Source: Paenochrobactrum pullorum
GTDB lineage: Bacteria > Pseudomonadota > Alphaproteobacteria > Rhizobiales > Rhizobiaceae
Reading direction: 5' to 3'
NCBI RefSeq assembly: GCF_041929845.1
Contig: NZ_JBHEEH010000001.1
Location: 868,001-932,000, forward strand
Length of the DNA: 64,000 bases
Below the pieces are notes generated by a model. The model searched no databases. It saw only the letters and a program-made list of their open reading frames with translations, and was not told the DNA's origin. Shown here piece after piece: positions 42,214-51,731 of this stretch; within the stretch, counting starts at the first letter, position 1, and each line of letters opens with the position of its first letter. A program made the translations under genes and the position numbers.

Positions 42214-42963
42214 GTGGCAAACGATCCGATCCATCAGTTCCAAATTTCCCGGTGGATTCCTATCGACGTCGGCGGTGTCGACCTCTCTTTCACCAATGCA
42301 TCAGCTTTTATGGTCGCAACTGTTGTTGTGGCTTCAGCATTTCTCTTCCTTTCTTCATCGGGTCGCGGACTTGTGCCAACCCGCATGCAGTCTGTGGCAG
42401 AAATGGCTTATGAATTTGTCGCGACAAGCTTGAGAGATTCTGCCGGATCAAAGGGGATGAAATTCTTCCCCTTTGTCTTTACGTTGTTCATGTTCATTCT
42501 TGTCGCAAATTTCCTTGGTCTGTTTCCGTATTTCTATACAATCACAAGTCAGATCATTGTAACTTTTGCTCTGTCCTTGCTCGTCATCGGAACTGTGATT
42601 GTTTACGGTTTTTACAAGCATGGTCTGGGCTTCTTGAAGCTGTTCGTTCCGCAAGGTGTGCCGATGATTATCGTGCCGCTTGTTGTTGTGATTGAAATCA
42701 TTTCGTTCTTGTCACGTCCGATCAGCCTTTCAGTTCGTCTTTTTGCAAACATGCTTGCAGGTCACATTACACTCAAGGTCTTTGCAGGCTTTGTTGTATC
42801 GCTGTCCTCGCTGGGTGCATTGGGTATCGGCGGTGCAATTCTGCCGTTGATCATGACCGTTGCAATCACTGCGCTGGAATTCCTGGTTGCATTCCTGCAG
42901 GCCTATGTCTTCACAGTCTTAACCTGCATGTACATCAATGATGCTGTACATCCTGGTCACTAA
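42214..42963 (+). CDS. atpB: ATP synthase F0 subunit a
   Basis: A 249-residue integral membrane protein. FPFVFTLFMFILVANFLGLFPYFYT, PISLSVRLFANMLAGH with the essential Arg, and the C-terminal LVAFLQAYVFTVLTCMYINDAVHPGH are diagnostic. It forms the proton channels against the c ring. The start is GTG 42214 with GAGGTTAAG upstream. A 132-base gap separates it from atpI. Confidence 0.96.
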   Translation: MANDPIHQFQISRWIPIDVGGVDLSFTNASAFMVATVVVASAFLFLSSSGRGLVPTRMQSVAEMAYEFVATSLRDSAGSKGMKFFPFVFTLFMFILVANFLGLFPYFYTITSQIIVTFALSLLVIGTVIVYGFYKHGLGFLKLFVPQGVPMIIVPLVVVIEIISFLSRPISLSVRLFANMLAGHITLKVFAGFVVSLSSLGALGIGGAILPLIMTVAITALEFLVAFLQAYVFTVLTCMYINDAVHPGH

Positions 42964-43033
42964 AAACTTCTCGCCGGCGGATTTCCGCCAGAACAGAAAT
43001 CCGCATAGCTAATTAATCCAAAAGGAGCTCATC

Positions 43034-43261
43034 ATGGAAGCGGAAGCAGCAAAATACATCGGCGCGGGTCTTGCCTGTTTCGGTATGGCCGGTACGGCCC
43101 TCGGTCTCGGCAACATCTTCGGCAGCTACCTTTCAGGTGCACTGCGTAACCCATCTGCAGCTGACAGCCAGTTTGGCCGTCTGGTGTTCGGTTTCGCTGT
43201 TACGGAAGCTCTGGGCATTTTCTCTTTGCTCATCGCGCTTCTGCTCTTGTTCGCTGTCTAA
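43034..43261 (+). CDS. atpE: ATP synthase F0 subunit c
   Basis: A 75-residue hairpin of two transmembrane helices with the polar loop (LRNPSA) and the proton-binding Glu near residue 58 in VFGFAVTEALGIFSLL. It forms the rotor ring. A strong AAAGGAG SD precedes ATG 43034. Translation is expected to be high. Confidence 0.97.
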   Translation: MEAEAAKYIGAGLACFGMAGTALGLGNIFGSYLSGALRNPSAADSQFGRLVFGFAVTEALGIFSLLIALLLLFAV

Positions 43262-43361
43262 GATCGACGCAACAAATATGGCCTGACCGCGCTGTTCTTA
43301 AATTTAAGGATTATGCGCGGTCGGCTGTTGCATATGACGCCTGAGTGAAGAGGAAGATTGG

Positions 43362-43949
43362 ATGTTCGTGTCCACGGCGTTTGCCCAAACAGCAACGGAA
43401 GCCCAGCCTGTTGAAGCTGTGCATACCGAAACCGGTATTGCCCATGAATCCGGCACGGGCGGCGTGTTTCCTCCGTTCGATTCTACCCATTACGCATCGC
43501 AGCTCTTGTGGCTCGCTATTACGTTTGGGCTTTTCTATTTATTCATGTCACGCGTGGTTGTACCACGTATTGGTGGCGTGATTGAAACTCGTCGCGATCG
43601 TATCGCACAGGATTTGGATCAGGCAGCCCGTTTGAAGCAGGACGCAGACAATGCGATCATTGCTTATGAAACAGAACTGTCACAAGCCCGTACCAAAGCC
43701 GCTGCAATCGGTAATGAAGCACGCGAAAAAGCGAAAGCAGAAGCTGAAGTAGAGCGTGCTGCTGTAGAAAAAGCTTTGGAAACAAAGCTTGAAAAAGCTG
43801 AAAACAGCATTGCAGAAATCAAGGCGAAAGCCATGAGCGATGTTGGTGCCATTGCTGAAGAAACCGCAGCAGATATTATTGATCAGCTGATCGGTACCAA
43901 GGTTGATAAATCAACGGTCACCGCTGCTGTCAAAGCAGTCAGCGCCTGA
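43362..43949 (+). CDS. atpF': ATP synthase F0 subunit b'
   Basis: A 195-residue peripheral stalk subunit. An N-terminal stretch (MFVSTAFAQTATEAQPVEAVHT) precedes one transmembrane helix (YASQLLWLAITFGLFYLFMS) and a long Ala/Glu/Lys coiled coil. It pairs with subunit b, whose gene lies eight bases downstream, an arrangement usual in alphaproteobacteria. The gene symbol atpG is used in some genomes. Confidence 0.93.
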   Translation: MFVSTAFAQTATEAQPVEAVHTETGIAHESGTGGVFPPFDSTHYASQLLWLAITFGLFYLFMSRVVVPRIGGVIETRRDRIAQDLDQAARLKQDADNAIIAYETELSQARTKAAAIGNEAREKAKAEAEVERAAVEKALETKLEKAENSIAEIKAKAMSDVGAIAEETAADIIDQLIGTKVDKSTVTAAVKAVSA

Positions 43950-43957
43950 AGGAGACG

Positions 43958-44440
43958 ATGATGGACGCTACGTTTTGGGCACTCGTCGGCCTCGTAATTT
44001 TTCTGGCTATTGTCGTTTATCTTAAAGTGCCTGCTATGCTTGCCAAATCTTTGGACGAGCGTGCAGAAAAAATCTCTAAAGAACTCGACGAAGCACGTAC
44101 ACTGCGCGAAGAAGCTCAGGCACTGTTGGCAGAATATCATCGCAAGCGCAAAGAAGCGGAAAAGGAAGCAAGCGACATCGTTGCTGCTGCTGGTCGTGAA
44201 GCCAATGCGATTGTTGAAGATGCCAAGCAGAAAACAGAAGAATATGTTGCACGTCGCAACAAGCTGGCTGAACAGAAGATTGCCAGCGCCGAAGCTGAAG
44301 CGATCAAAGAAGTTCGCACCACTGCTGTTGAATTGGCTGTGGCTGCCGCAAGCCGCATCGTTGCCGATAAGGTAGATGCTAAAGCTTCTGCGACATTCTT
44401 TAAAGACTCTCTTGAACAGGTTAAATCCCGTTTGAACTAA
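43958..44440 (+). CDS. atpF: ATP synthase F0 subunit b
   Basis: A 160-residue subunit: a short N terminus, one transmembrane helix (FWALVGLVIFLAIVVYLKVPAML) and a long coiled coil (KISKELDEARTLREEAQALLAEYHRKRKEAEK). It forms the stator with b'. The start is ATGATG at 43958 after GGAG. It is the last gene of the F0 operon; F1 genes lie elsewhere. Confidence 0.94.
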   Translation: MMDATFWALVGLVIFLAIVVYLKVPAMLAKSLDERAEKISKELDEARTLREEAQALLAEYHRKRKEAEKEASDIVAAAGREANAIVEDAKQKTEEYVARRNKLAEQKIASAEAEAIKEVRTTAVELAVAAASRIVADKVDAKASATFFKDSLEQVKSRLN

Positions 44441-44461
44441 GAGTTTGATCAATTAAATTTT

Positions 44462-44496
44462 AAAACGCCATCTCTTCATTGAGGTGGCGTTTTTTA
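44462..44496 (+). terminator. Terminator of the F0 operon
   Basis: AAAACGCCATCTC and GAGGTGGCGTTTTTT form a strong stem-loop with a T run, 21 bases after the atpF stop. Confidence 0.9.
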
Positions 44497-44603
44497 TTTG
44501 TGCTGTAGAATTGTTACTTTTAAGCCCTTTCAGGGATTGGAGATGAGCAGCGCAGGGAAGGCTGCTTTGAAAGCTCAAATTCTATCCGATCTCAGCATTT
44601 GGT

Positions 44604-45266
44604 TCAGCGAATGAAACGGCCTTTGATCGGTGCAAATGTATAGCGGTGAAGACCGGGGATCGGGCCTGACGTTTCAATTGTATCACGATGTTTGGCTGTA
44701 CCGTAACCCGCATGAGCTTTAAAGCCATAGTCTGGATGGTGCTTGCCGGCTTGCTCCATCATACGGTCACGGCTGACTTTGGCAACTATGGAGGCAGCCG
44801 CAATAGAGACAGAACGCTGATCCCCCTTGATCAGTGCTTCAGCCTCACAGCTGAGGTGTGGGGGCACATCACGTCCATCTACAAGTGCATAGTCGATATT
44901 TACTGCCGAGGAAGCCACAGCGCGCTGCATGGCGGTGAGGGCGGCTTTACGGATATTGCTATTGTCGATGTCATCAGCACAAAGACTAACAACCGATACC
45001 GCCAATGCATCGCGTAAAATTATCTCAAAGAGTATGGCGCGTTTTGTAGCTGTAAGCCGTTTGGAATCATCTAGTCCTAAAGGCAGATTATCTGGATCCA
45101 GCACAACGGCTGCGGCGACCACTGGGCCTGCCAGTGGCCCGCGTCCGGCCTCATCAATACCTGCCACAAATTGACAGCCATTTTGATAAAGCCGATCCTC
45201 ATTGGAAAAATCGGGCGTATAGTGGAGGGGAAGGGGTGGTGAAGAATCAATAGTTTTACGAGCCAT
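44604..45266 (-). CDS. rnhB: Ribonuclease HII
   Basis: A 220-residue RNase HII which removes RNA from RNA-DNA hybrids and misinserted ribonucleotides. GIDEAGRGPLAGPVVAAAVVL near residue 35 carries the first acidic residues, LDDSKRLT follows, and VDGRDVPPHLSCEAEALIKGD and SRDRMMEQAGKHHPDYGFKAHAGYGT complete the site. It faces the atp operon convergently. Confidence 0.95.
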   Translation of the reverse strand: MARKTIDSSPPLPLHYTPDFSNEDRLYQNGCQFVAGIDEAGRGPLAGPVVAAAVVLDPDNLPLGLDDSKRLTATKRAILFEIILRDALAVSVVSLCADDIDNSNIRKAALTAMQRAVASSAVNIDYALVDGRDVPPHLSCEAEALIKGDQRSVSIAAASIVAKVSRDRMMEQAGKHHPDYGFKAHAGYGTAKHRDTIETSGPIPGLHRYTFAPIKGRFIR

Positions 45267-45346
45267 GAGGCAGAGTAGAGCACTTAACCGTTAAAAATAA
45301 ACAACGGAGATGTTCATTCTTACATCATTGGTTGCTTCATTTCTTA

Positions 45347-46501
45347 TCAAAACAATGAAAGCTGTGTGCCGCCTTCCTGCCGCGGGCTGAACAGATCGGA
45401 ACGCAAGCGTTTCTTGCTGGTGTTGAGCCCCAGTTTTTTGGCCGCAATCTCAAATCGTCTGCCGATTTGCCAGGCATAAGGGCCTTCGCCACGCATGCGC
45501 TTGCCCCATTCAGCATCATAATCTTTGCCGCCACGCATCGAGCGCAAAAGCGACAAGACATGCCGGTATTTGTCAGGATAGTTACGTAATAACCACTCTT
45601 TGAAAAGCGGTGCTACTTCCAATGGTAAGCGCAGCAAAACATAGCCGGCTTCTTCAGCGCCGGCAGCAGCAGCAGCATCCAGAATACGCTCGATTTCGTG
45701 GTCGTTAATACCTGGAATGACAGGCCCCAACATCGCTGATACGGGGATACCTGCTTGTGCCAGTTCACGCATGGTTTGCAGGCGCAATGTTGGCGTTGCA
45801 GCGCGCGGCTCCATCGTGCGGGATAGTTTGGCATCCATAGTCGTGACTGATAGTGCAACCTTGACCAGACCTTTTTGCGCCATACGGCTCAAAATGTCGA
45901 TGTCACGGGTGATGAGGCCGGATTTTGTAACAATAGCGACGGGATGTTGCGCGTCTTCCAGCACTTCCAGCAGGCCACGCATAATGCGCCACTTTTTTTC
46001 AATCGGCTGATAAGGATCGGTATTGCTACCAATGGCAATGGTACGAGGGATATAACCGGCCTTGGATAGTTCACGCTGCAACAGATGCGGCGCATCCGGT
46101 TTTGCGAATAGTTTGGCCTCAAAATCAAGGCCAGCCGAGAGCCCCATATAACTGTGCGTCGGGCGTGCAAAGCAATAGATACAGCCATGTTCGCAACCGC
46201 GATAGGGATTGATGGAGCGATCAAAGCCTAAATCTGGCGAATCATTGCGGGTGATGATGGTGCGCGGTTTTTCTACCTGCACTTCGGTTTTAAATGGCTC
46301 CAGCTCTTCAAAGCTTTGCCACCCATCGTCAAAATCAGCACGTGAATATTGCTCGAAGCGACTTGACGGATTGATACCGGCAGCACGACCGCGCCTTCTG
46401 GATTGCTCAACCCGTAAGCCGTTTTCGGTGATTATGGCATTGGCATGTTCAGCACGCCCGCTGCTGAAAGCTGCCGTATCTGCTTGTTGAATAGCATCCA
46501 T
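45347..46501 (-). CDS. Radical SAM protein, PA0069/SplB-like family
   Basis: A 384-residue radical SAM protein. NPYRGCEHGCIYCFARPTHSYMGLSAGLDFEAKLFAKP near residue 95 contains the Cx3Cx2C cluster site and the HxY segment typical of the PA0069/Rv2578c group, which is related to spore photoproduct lyase. VIPGINDHEIERIL follows near residue 255. Its reaction is unknown; DNA or nucleotide repair is sometimes proposed from the resemblance. SD GGAGAAG precedes ATG 46501. Confidence 0.9.
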   Translation of the reverse strand: MDAIQQADTAAFSSGRAEHANAIITENGLRVEQSRRRGRAAGINPSSRFEQYSRADFDDGWQSFEELEPFKTEVQVEKPRTIITRNDSPDLGFDRSINPYRGCEHGCIYCFARPTHSYMGLSAGLDFEAKLFAKPDAPHLLQRELSKAGYIPRTIAIGSNTDPYQPIEKKWRIMRGLLEVLEDAQHPVAIVTKSGLITRDIDILSRMAQKGLVKVALSVTTMDAKLSRTMEPRAATPTLRLQTMRELAQAGIPVSAMLGPVIPGINDHEIERILDAAAAAGAEEAGYVLLRLPLEVAPLFKEWLLRNYPDKYRHVLSLLRSMRGGKDYDAEWGKRMRGEGPYAWQIGRRFEIAAKKLGLNTSKKRLRSDLFSPRQEGGTQLSLF

Positions 46502-46646
46502 CGTCTTCTCCTTTGCGGAAAAGTGCCACCCTCTAGGGCGTTTCCTGATTATCTGATAGCTACGGACAAGATTTTAGAATCTGTACTCCGTCTGTTCTTT
46601 TATATATAGAGCAGAAATCAGAACATTACAAGAACAATATCGCCTG

Positions 46647-47183
46647 TTATTTTTTACGGCGCAAATGCTCGTCAAGGCGCGGCATTATCTCTACAAAATT
46701 GCAGGGCATGTGGCGGTAATCAAGCTGATATTGCAGGATTTCGTCCCAAGCGTCGCGGCAAGCTCCGCTTGAGCCGGGCAGGGCAAAGACGAAAGTTTGG
46801 TTTAATAATCCAGCCAGCGCACGCGATTGAATGGTAGAGGTGCCGATTTTTTCATAAGAAATGCGATGGAAAATAGTCGAGAAACCATCCATCCGTTTTT
46901 CAAACAGAGGTTCAAGTGCTTCCGGTGTCACATCGCGCCCGGTAAAACCTGTGCCGCCAGTGGTTATTATGACATCTATATCCGGTTGTTTTGACCATCT
47001 CGTGACGATGGTTCGGATGGCTTCGATATCATCGGGCACGATGGCGCGTTCAACGAGCTTGTGCCCTGCATCGCTTAGTCTTTGTTGCAATGTATCGCCG
47101 GACTTGTCGTCGGCCAGTGTACGCGTATCGGAGACGGTCAGAACTGCGATGCCGACGGGTATGAAACTGCGTTCATTGGCCAT
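46647..47183 (-). CDS. moaB: Molybdenum cofactor biosynthesis protein MoaB
   Basis: A 178-residue MogA/MoaB-type protein that adenylylates molybdopterin. TTGGTGFTGRDVTPEALEPLFEK near residue 75 is the conserved loop, with VFALPGSSGACRDAWDEIL near residue 130. ATG 47183 (MANERSF) has a GGGAG upstream; the longer frame starts inside ispE. It lies 11 bases after the ispE stop, so they are probably one transcript. Confidence 0.93.
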   Translation of the reverse strand: MANERSFIPVGIAVLTVSDTRTLADDKSGDTLQQRLSDAGHKLVERAIVPDDIEAIRTIVTRWSKQPDIDVIITTGGTGFTGRDVTPEALEPLFEKRMDGFSTIFHRISYEKIGTSTIQSRALAGLLNQTFVFALPGSSGACRDAWDEILQYQLDYRHMPCNFVEIMPRLDEHLRRKK

Positions 47184-47194
47184 GGTGAACTCCC

Positions 47195-48100
47195 TTATCG
47201 GCTGCCATAGGTTTGAGAGGTGACTGCAAACCAATTAGGATGAGCTTGGCGAATTGCTTGCTTTGCCTTCTTCATAATATCCGGATTGGAAAAAACGGCA
47301 AAACAAGTGGCACCTGAGCCCGACATCTGGACAAAATCCGCACCCAAAGCCGCCAGTTCTTGCAAATGGGATTGCAATTGTGGTGCCAGGGTTTCAGCGG
47401 GCTTAAACAAATCATTACGGGTATTACGCAAATAGGCGCAGACCTCGGCGCTGGATTGAAACACCTTTGGCGGTGGCAAAGGCGGATTATCGCGTTTTTT
47501 GAGTGCTTTGAAAACAGTAGGCGTGGCAAGTGCTGTGCCGTCATTAATCAGTAGAATATGCAAAGCCGGAAATTGATTGAGAGGCCGAAGTTCTTCGCCA
47601 ATGCCGCGCACCATCAGTGGTGCACCGCTTTTTTGGCTGTGCAGGCACATTGGCACATCAGCGCCCAGTTGCAAACCCAGTGCCAAAAGGGTTTCATCGG
47701 AGAGATCAAGTTGCCACAGCTCGTTGAGGGTGGTGAGAGCCGCTGCCGCATCGGTGGAGCCGCCGCCAATACCGGCAGCAATAGGCAGTTTTTTTTCCAG
47801 ATGAATATGAACTGGTCTGCACTTTGCCGGATTTTGTGCGCGCAGCAGATCACGCGCTTTTAGCACCAGATTATCACCATTAAGCGGTATCAAAGGCGCA
47901 TAATAACCACTGACGGTAAAATCATCATGATCGGCAGGGGAGACGAGAATGCGGTCGCCAAAATCACCAAAAGCGACGATCATTTCCAACTCATGATAGC
48001 CATTAGGACGTTGGCCGGTCACATGCAACGCAAGATTGATTTTCACAGGTGCCAGACGGGAAATCGTAGCATTGTCTGCGATGGGGGCATAGCTCGTCAT
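47195..48100 (-). CDS. ispE: 4-diphosphocytidyl-2-C-methyl-D-erythritol kinase IspE
   Basis: A 301-residue GHMP kinase of the MEP isoprenoid pathway. APVKINLALHVTGQRPNGYHEL near residue 16 and the ATP loop IAAGIGGGSTDAAAAL near residue 106 are typical, followed by the C-terminal MSGSGATCFAVF motif. It phosphorylates CDP-methylerythritol. The polyprenyl synthase at 51.9 kb uses the later products of this pathway. Confidence 0.95.
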   Translation of the reverse strand: MTSYAPIADNATISRLAPVKINLALHVTGQRPNGYHELEMIVAFGDFGDRILVSPADHDDFTVSGYYAPLIPLNGDNLVLKARDLLRAQNPAKCRPVHIHLEKKLPIAAGIGGGSTDAAAALTTLNELWQLDLSDETLLALGLQLGADVPMCLHSQKSGAPLMVRGIGEELRPLNQFPALHILLINDGTALATPTVFKALKKRDNPPLPPPKVFQSSAEVCAYLRNTRNDLFKPAETLAPQLQSHLQELAALGADFVQMSGSGATCFAVFSNPDIMKKAKQAIRQAHPNWFAVTSQTYGSR

Positions 48101-48109
48101 GAAAACAGT

Positions 48110-48295
48110 TTAATCCTTGCGAACGCGATATTCGCCGGTTTCCGGATCCTGCTCCAAGGTGCCATGAGCGCGGTTTTGCGCTTCTTTTTCTTCGCGGCGG
48201 ACTTTCTTGGAAACCCGTACGGCTTCACGTTTGAAAGAGCGGTAAACATACCATGCAGCGGCTGCAATCAGCAGAAGAAAAATAATCTGAGGCAT
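48110..48295 (-). CDS. Small conserved membrane protein, unknown
   Basis: A 61-residue protein, MPQIIFLLLIAAAAWYVYRS and on: one N-terminal transmembrane helix then a charged tail (KREAVRVSKKVRREEKEAQNRA) and DPETGEYRVRKD, a motif common to small alphaproteobacterial membrane proteins of unknown role. It lies nine bases before ispE in the same direction and may be co-transcribed. Confidence 0.75.
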   Translation of the reverse strand: MPQIIFLLLIAAAAWYVYRSFKREAVRVSKKVRREEKEAQNRAHGTLEQDPETGEYRVRKD

Positions 48296-48412
48296 GGCTT
48301 ACTTGTCCTTAAACCTTAATGCTCATGGGGCTTTATCTGCACTTATCAAATCAGATGGTGACTATGATAAGGCAGAGAAGAAGCGTTGCAATTCTTTTAT
48401 TCTGTTTGCGCT

Positions 48413-49279
48413 TTAAAGGCCATAGCGCGACCAAAGTGCTTTTTCCTCAATTGTGGAAAGCATGGCATCGCCGGTTTGTGACGCAACTTGTGCCAGAGCT
48501 TCACTCTTAAAGCCGATGGCGGGGAGCTTTTTGCCAAGGAGGCCGCGCTGCGGCTGGATAAGTTTCAGCTTGGTTTTAGCACCATAATGTTTCATCAAAT
48601 GGCTGCGAATATCGCCAAGAGCGTCAACGAGACCCAGTTCTTTGCCTTTAATGCCTGTCCAGAACAGACCGCTGAAAAGATCGGGGGCATCGCTTAATTT
48701 TGCGCCGCGACGCTCCAAAACCATATCGATAAAAGTTTTATGCACTTCCAGTTGCAGGGCTTTCAGGCGTTCAATATCGGCTTCTTTTTCCGGCAAAAAC
48801 GGATCAAGTGATACTTTGTTTTGACCAGCGGTATAAACGCGGCGCTCGACACCGATTTTCTTGATCAGTTCGGTAAAGCCGAATGATGAAGAAACCACCC
48901 CAATGGAGCCGACGATGGATGACGGGTCGGCAATGATTTCGTCGCCAGCGAGTGCAATCATATAGCCACCCGATGCTGCAACATCTTCGACAAAGACATA
49001 AACTTTTTTCTTCTTTTCTTCAGCTAATGCACGGATGCGCTGATAGATAAAGCGTGATTGTACGGGAGAACCGCCCGGCGAATTGATGGTGATTGCCACT
49101 GCGGGCGCGAGCTTGTCTTCAAAGGCTTTTTGCAGCTCACCCGCCACACTTTCCAAAGAAAGGCTTGGGCGCAGACTGTTGCCACCACTCATAATGGCGC
49201 CATGCAAACGCACCACAGGAATTTCAACATGTTTCGTGCGAAAACGACGCGGAATGATGCGGGCGATAAATTTAACCAA
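48413..49279 (-). CDS. S49-family peptidase (SohB/SppA-like)
   Basis: A 288-residue signal-peptide-peptidase-like enzyme. VVRLHGAIMSGG near residue 22, ITINSPGGSPVQSRFIYQRI near residue 62, the nucleophile in VAASGGYMIALAGDEIIADPSSIVGSIGVVSSSFGF near residue 105, and the basic residue in the following segment fit the Ser-Lys dyad family. It has no signal peptide beyond the basic N terminus and may be cytoplasmic or membrane-associated. It degrades membrane-cleaved peptides in related systems. Confidence 0.9.
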   Translation of the reverse strand: MVKFIARIIPRRFRTKHVEIPVVRLHGAIMSGGNSLRPSLSLESVAGELQKAFEDKLAPAVAITINSPGGSPVQSRFIYQRIRALAEEKKKKVYVFVEDVAASGGYMIALAGDEIIADPSSIVGSIGVVSSSFGFTELIKKIGVERRVYTAGQNKVSLDPFLPEKEADIERLKALQLEVHKTFIDMVLERRGAKLSDAPDLFSGLFWTGIKGKELGLVDALGDIRSHLMKHYGAKTKLKLIQPQRGLLGKKLPAIGFKSEALAQVASQTGDAMLSTIEEKALWSRYGL

Positions 49280-49372
49280 AATGAGGGCTCCGTGAGCAGA
49301 ATAGGGCAGGTATAAACAACTACATTGTCTGTGCAGATTTCTTATTTAGGAAGCAAATTTGAAAACGCAAAG

Positions 49373-49409
49373 AAAAACGCCCGACCAGTGCATTGATCGG
49401 GCGTTTTTT
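49373..49409. terminator. Terminator downstream of nhaA
   Basis: AAAAACGCCCGA pairs with TCGGGCGTTTTT across a loop that can extend the stem (CCAGTGCATTGA). T or A runs lie on both sides, so it can serve nhaA on the minus strand. Confidence 0.85.
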
Positions 49410-49422
49410 ATCCATTTATTGT

Positions 49423-50604
49423 TTAAATGCGCGTTTTTGTTGGTGCAACACGTAACAGCAGATAGCCGATTACTGCGGACAGGCCGGAGCCCATCAAAAC
49501 GCCAAGCTTGGTTTCTGTCTGCATCAGTTCGGACGGGAACGACAATAAGCCAATAAAGATACTCATGGTGAAACCAATACCGCAGAGAATGGCAACGCCA
49601 TAAAGCTGCAACCAGGTGGCACCCATCGGCTTTTGTGCAAGGCCCAATTTGATGGCCAGCCATGCGGCACCAAAAACACCGATCTGCTTACCGATGAACA
49701 AGCCGCCGGCAATGCCGAGGGTCAGGCTGTCGGTGACGACGTCCATATTGATGCCGGTGAAGGAAATACCCGCATTGGCAAAACCGAAAATCGGTACAAT
49801 CAGGAAGGCAACCGGCTTTGCCAGCGCATGTTCCAGAATATGCAATGGGGACGACATATTGTCAGGACTGCCCGGTGCCGGCTTCAACGGGATAGTCAAA
49901 GCGGTAATCACACCTGCAACCGTTGCATGCACACCGGAATTCAGCACGAAGAACCACAAAAAAGCACCAACTACCAGATAAGGCAGGATTTTCATTACGC
50001 CCATGCGGTTCATGGCAAAAAGCACGATCGCGGCACCGGCAGCGGCACCCAAATATGGCAGCGAGATTTCAGCCGTATAGAAAACAGCAATAATCGCAAC
50101 TGCTGCCAGATCATCGAGGATCGCAAGGGTTGCCAAAAACACTTTCAGGCTGGTCGGTACGCGTGAGCCAAGCAGCGATAAAACACCAAGTGCGAAAGCA
50201 ATATCGGTGGCGGAAGGCACCGCCCAGCCGCGCACTTTAGCCGGATCATCAAAGTTCATCCATGTGAAAAGCAGGGCGGGAACAATGACGCCGCCCGCTG
50301 CGGCCAAACCCGGCAACATGCGATTCGGCCAGCTGGCCAATTGGCCGTCGACAAATTCACGTTTGATTTCCAAACCGACGAGCAGGAAGAAGACGGCCAT
50401 CAACAGATCATTGATCCATTCCAGCACGCTTAAAGGGCCAAGTTTGGTGGCAAGGCCGCCAAAATAAGCACTGGCAACAGGTGAGTTGGCGACCACAAGC
50501 GCAAGAGCGGCTGCTGCCATCAAAGTGACGCCACCGGCGGATTCTGCATCGAGAAACCGACGCAGCATGGATGGCGGGCGGACGGGCTGGGAATTATGAT
50601 TCAT
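49423..50604 (-). CDS. nhaA: Na+/H+ antiporter NhaA
   Basis: A 393-residue antiporter of about twelve helices. FFLLVGLEIKREFVDG near residue 70, AVPSATDIAFALGVLSLLGSRVP with the Asp pair region near residue 130, and IFGFANAGISF near 265 are diagnostic, including the DDLAAVAIIAVFYT segment with paired Asp residues. It exchanges sodium for protons to control pH and salt. A single-gene unit with its own terminator. Confidence 0.95.
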   Translation of the reverse strand: MNHNSQPVRPPSMLRRFLDAESAGGVTLMAAAALALVVANSPVASAYFGGLATKLGPLSVLEWINDLLMAVFFLLVGLEIKREFVDGQLASWPNRMLPGLAAAGGVIVPALLFTWMNFDDPAKVRGWAVPSATDIAFALGVLSLLGSRVPTSLKVFLATLAILDDLAAVAIIAVFYTAEISLPYLGAAAGAAIVLFAMNRMGVMKILPYLVVGAFLWFFVLNSGVHATVAGVITALTIPLKPAPGSPDNMSSPLHILEHALAKPVAFLIVPIFGFANAGISFTGINMDVVTDSLTLGIAGGLFIGKQIGVFGAAWLAIKLGLAQKPMGATWLQLYGVAILCGIGFTMSIFIGLLSFPSELMQTETKLGVLMGSGLSAVIGYLLLRVAPTKTRI

Positions 50605-50653
50605 CAGTCAGAGTGCCTGTAGTTATTTTTTGCGTGGAATGGCTTAAAAGCCG

Positions 50654-51439
50654 TCATAAAAGACTAGTGAGACCGTTATTAATGGCAATAGCGCGTTCTG
50701 TGAAGCTGTTGCCGGTATTTTCGTGCAAGTTTAGCCCCGGTTCGAAGTTTAACGGAGCCTTGCTGCCCTTCACGCCAATCAAGATAAGGCGGATTGCAGG
50801 CGCTTGCGGTCGCGGGTGGATAGGGATGATCCGTATGGCGCCAAACCGTGCCGATAATGCGGTGAGAATGGTATAAAGTGAGGCCGGACGGGCAATAATC
50901 GCCACAGAGCCGCCTGGCTTTACAATCGCTGCCGCGGTTTTAACCCATGTCTCAAACATGTCGGGTGGCATCACATGGGCTTCGGCTTTAAGTGCGTGTG
51001 GTGTCGAGCGATCAGCGGCCGAATTGAATGGCGGGTTCATGATCGCAAAATCAAAATAATTACTTGTAAGACCAGCTTCTTCGCGTTTTTTACCCGTCAA
51101 AGACACATCTGCATTGAGTAAAGACAAACGCGGCGCCAAACCGGCATTGACTTCCAATGCCATGGATTTGTGGGCAAATTCCGCCATCAGTTCAGAGCGT
51201 TCAATCAGTGTCACTTGTGCTTGCTCGCAGCGTGCTGCAACGGCAAATCCGGCAGCACCCGCACCGGCACCAAGATCGGCGACACGCCCGCTAAATCCAT
51301 CCGGCACTGAGGCTGCCAGCATCATGGCATCAACACCGGAACGGTGGCCTTTCAAGGCCGGCTGAATGAGATGAAAGCGGCCGCGATGAAAAACGTCTTC
51401 TGTCTCGCCTAAAGTTTCCAAGCTTGTCATTTCAGGCAT
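50654..51439 (-). CDS. tRNA1(Val) (adenine37-N6)-methyltransferase-like protein
   Basis: A 261-residue SAM-dependent methyltransferase. VADLGAGAGAAGFAVAARC near residue 52 is the SAM-binding motif and FAIMNPPFN near residue 132 the NPPF catalytic loop of N6-adenine methyltransferases, as in TrmN6/YfiC. The N terminus starts with a short segment ETEDVFHRGRFHLIQPALKGHRSGVDAMML typical of the TrmN6 group. It lies three bases after a DUF2007 gene. Confidence 0.85.
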   Translation of the reverse strand: MPEMTSLETLGETEDVFHRGRFHLIQPALKGHRSGVDAMMLAASVPDGFSGRVADLGAGAGAAGFAVAARCEQAQVTLIERSELMAEFAHKSMALEVNAGLAPRLSLLNADVSLTGKKREEAGLTSNYFDFAIMNPPFNSAADRSTPHALKAEAHVMPPDMFETWVKTAAAIVKPGGSVAIIARPASLYTILTALSARFGAIRIIPIHPRPQAPAIRLILIGVKGSKAPLNFEPGLNLHENTGNSFTERAIAINNGLTSLL

Positions 51440-51442
51440 AAA

Positions 51443-51673
51443 TTATTGTCGCAATTCAGTTTCGATACCGGCATCGATCAGACATTGTCTGGCGCGTTCT
51501 TTTTCAGATGCTTCTACCATCAGGCGACGTGGCAAAATGCCGAGTGAACCTTCAATGATGCTCATATTCGTATCGGCAATAAAATAGCCGATATCCGCCT
51601 CTTTCATCAAGGCTTCGGCAAAAGACAACAGAACCGGATCATTGGTGCGCAATAATTCATACATGGTTTTCAA
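51443..51673 (-). CDS. DUF2007 family protein
   Basis: A 76-residue protein with the DUF2007 pattern: MYELLRTNDPVLLSFAEALM, ADIGYFIADTNMSIIEGSLGILPRRLMV and a C-terminal ERARQCLIDAGIE. The family (a putative signal-transducing domain) is linked to PII-like folds, but its function is not known. It precedes the methyltransferase by three bases, so they form a small operon. Confidence 0.9.
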   Translation of the reverse strand: MKTMYELLRTNDPVLLSFAEALMKEADIGYFIADTNMSIIEGSLGILPRRLMVEASEKERARQCLIDAGIETELRQ

Positions 51674-51731
51674 GCGCCTTTTGTCATATTTTTAATATCT
51701 GGCATATTTTATTCACCTGATGCCGGATTTA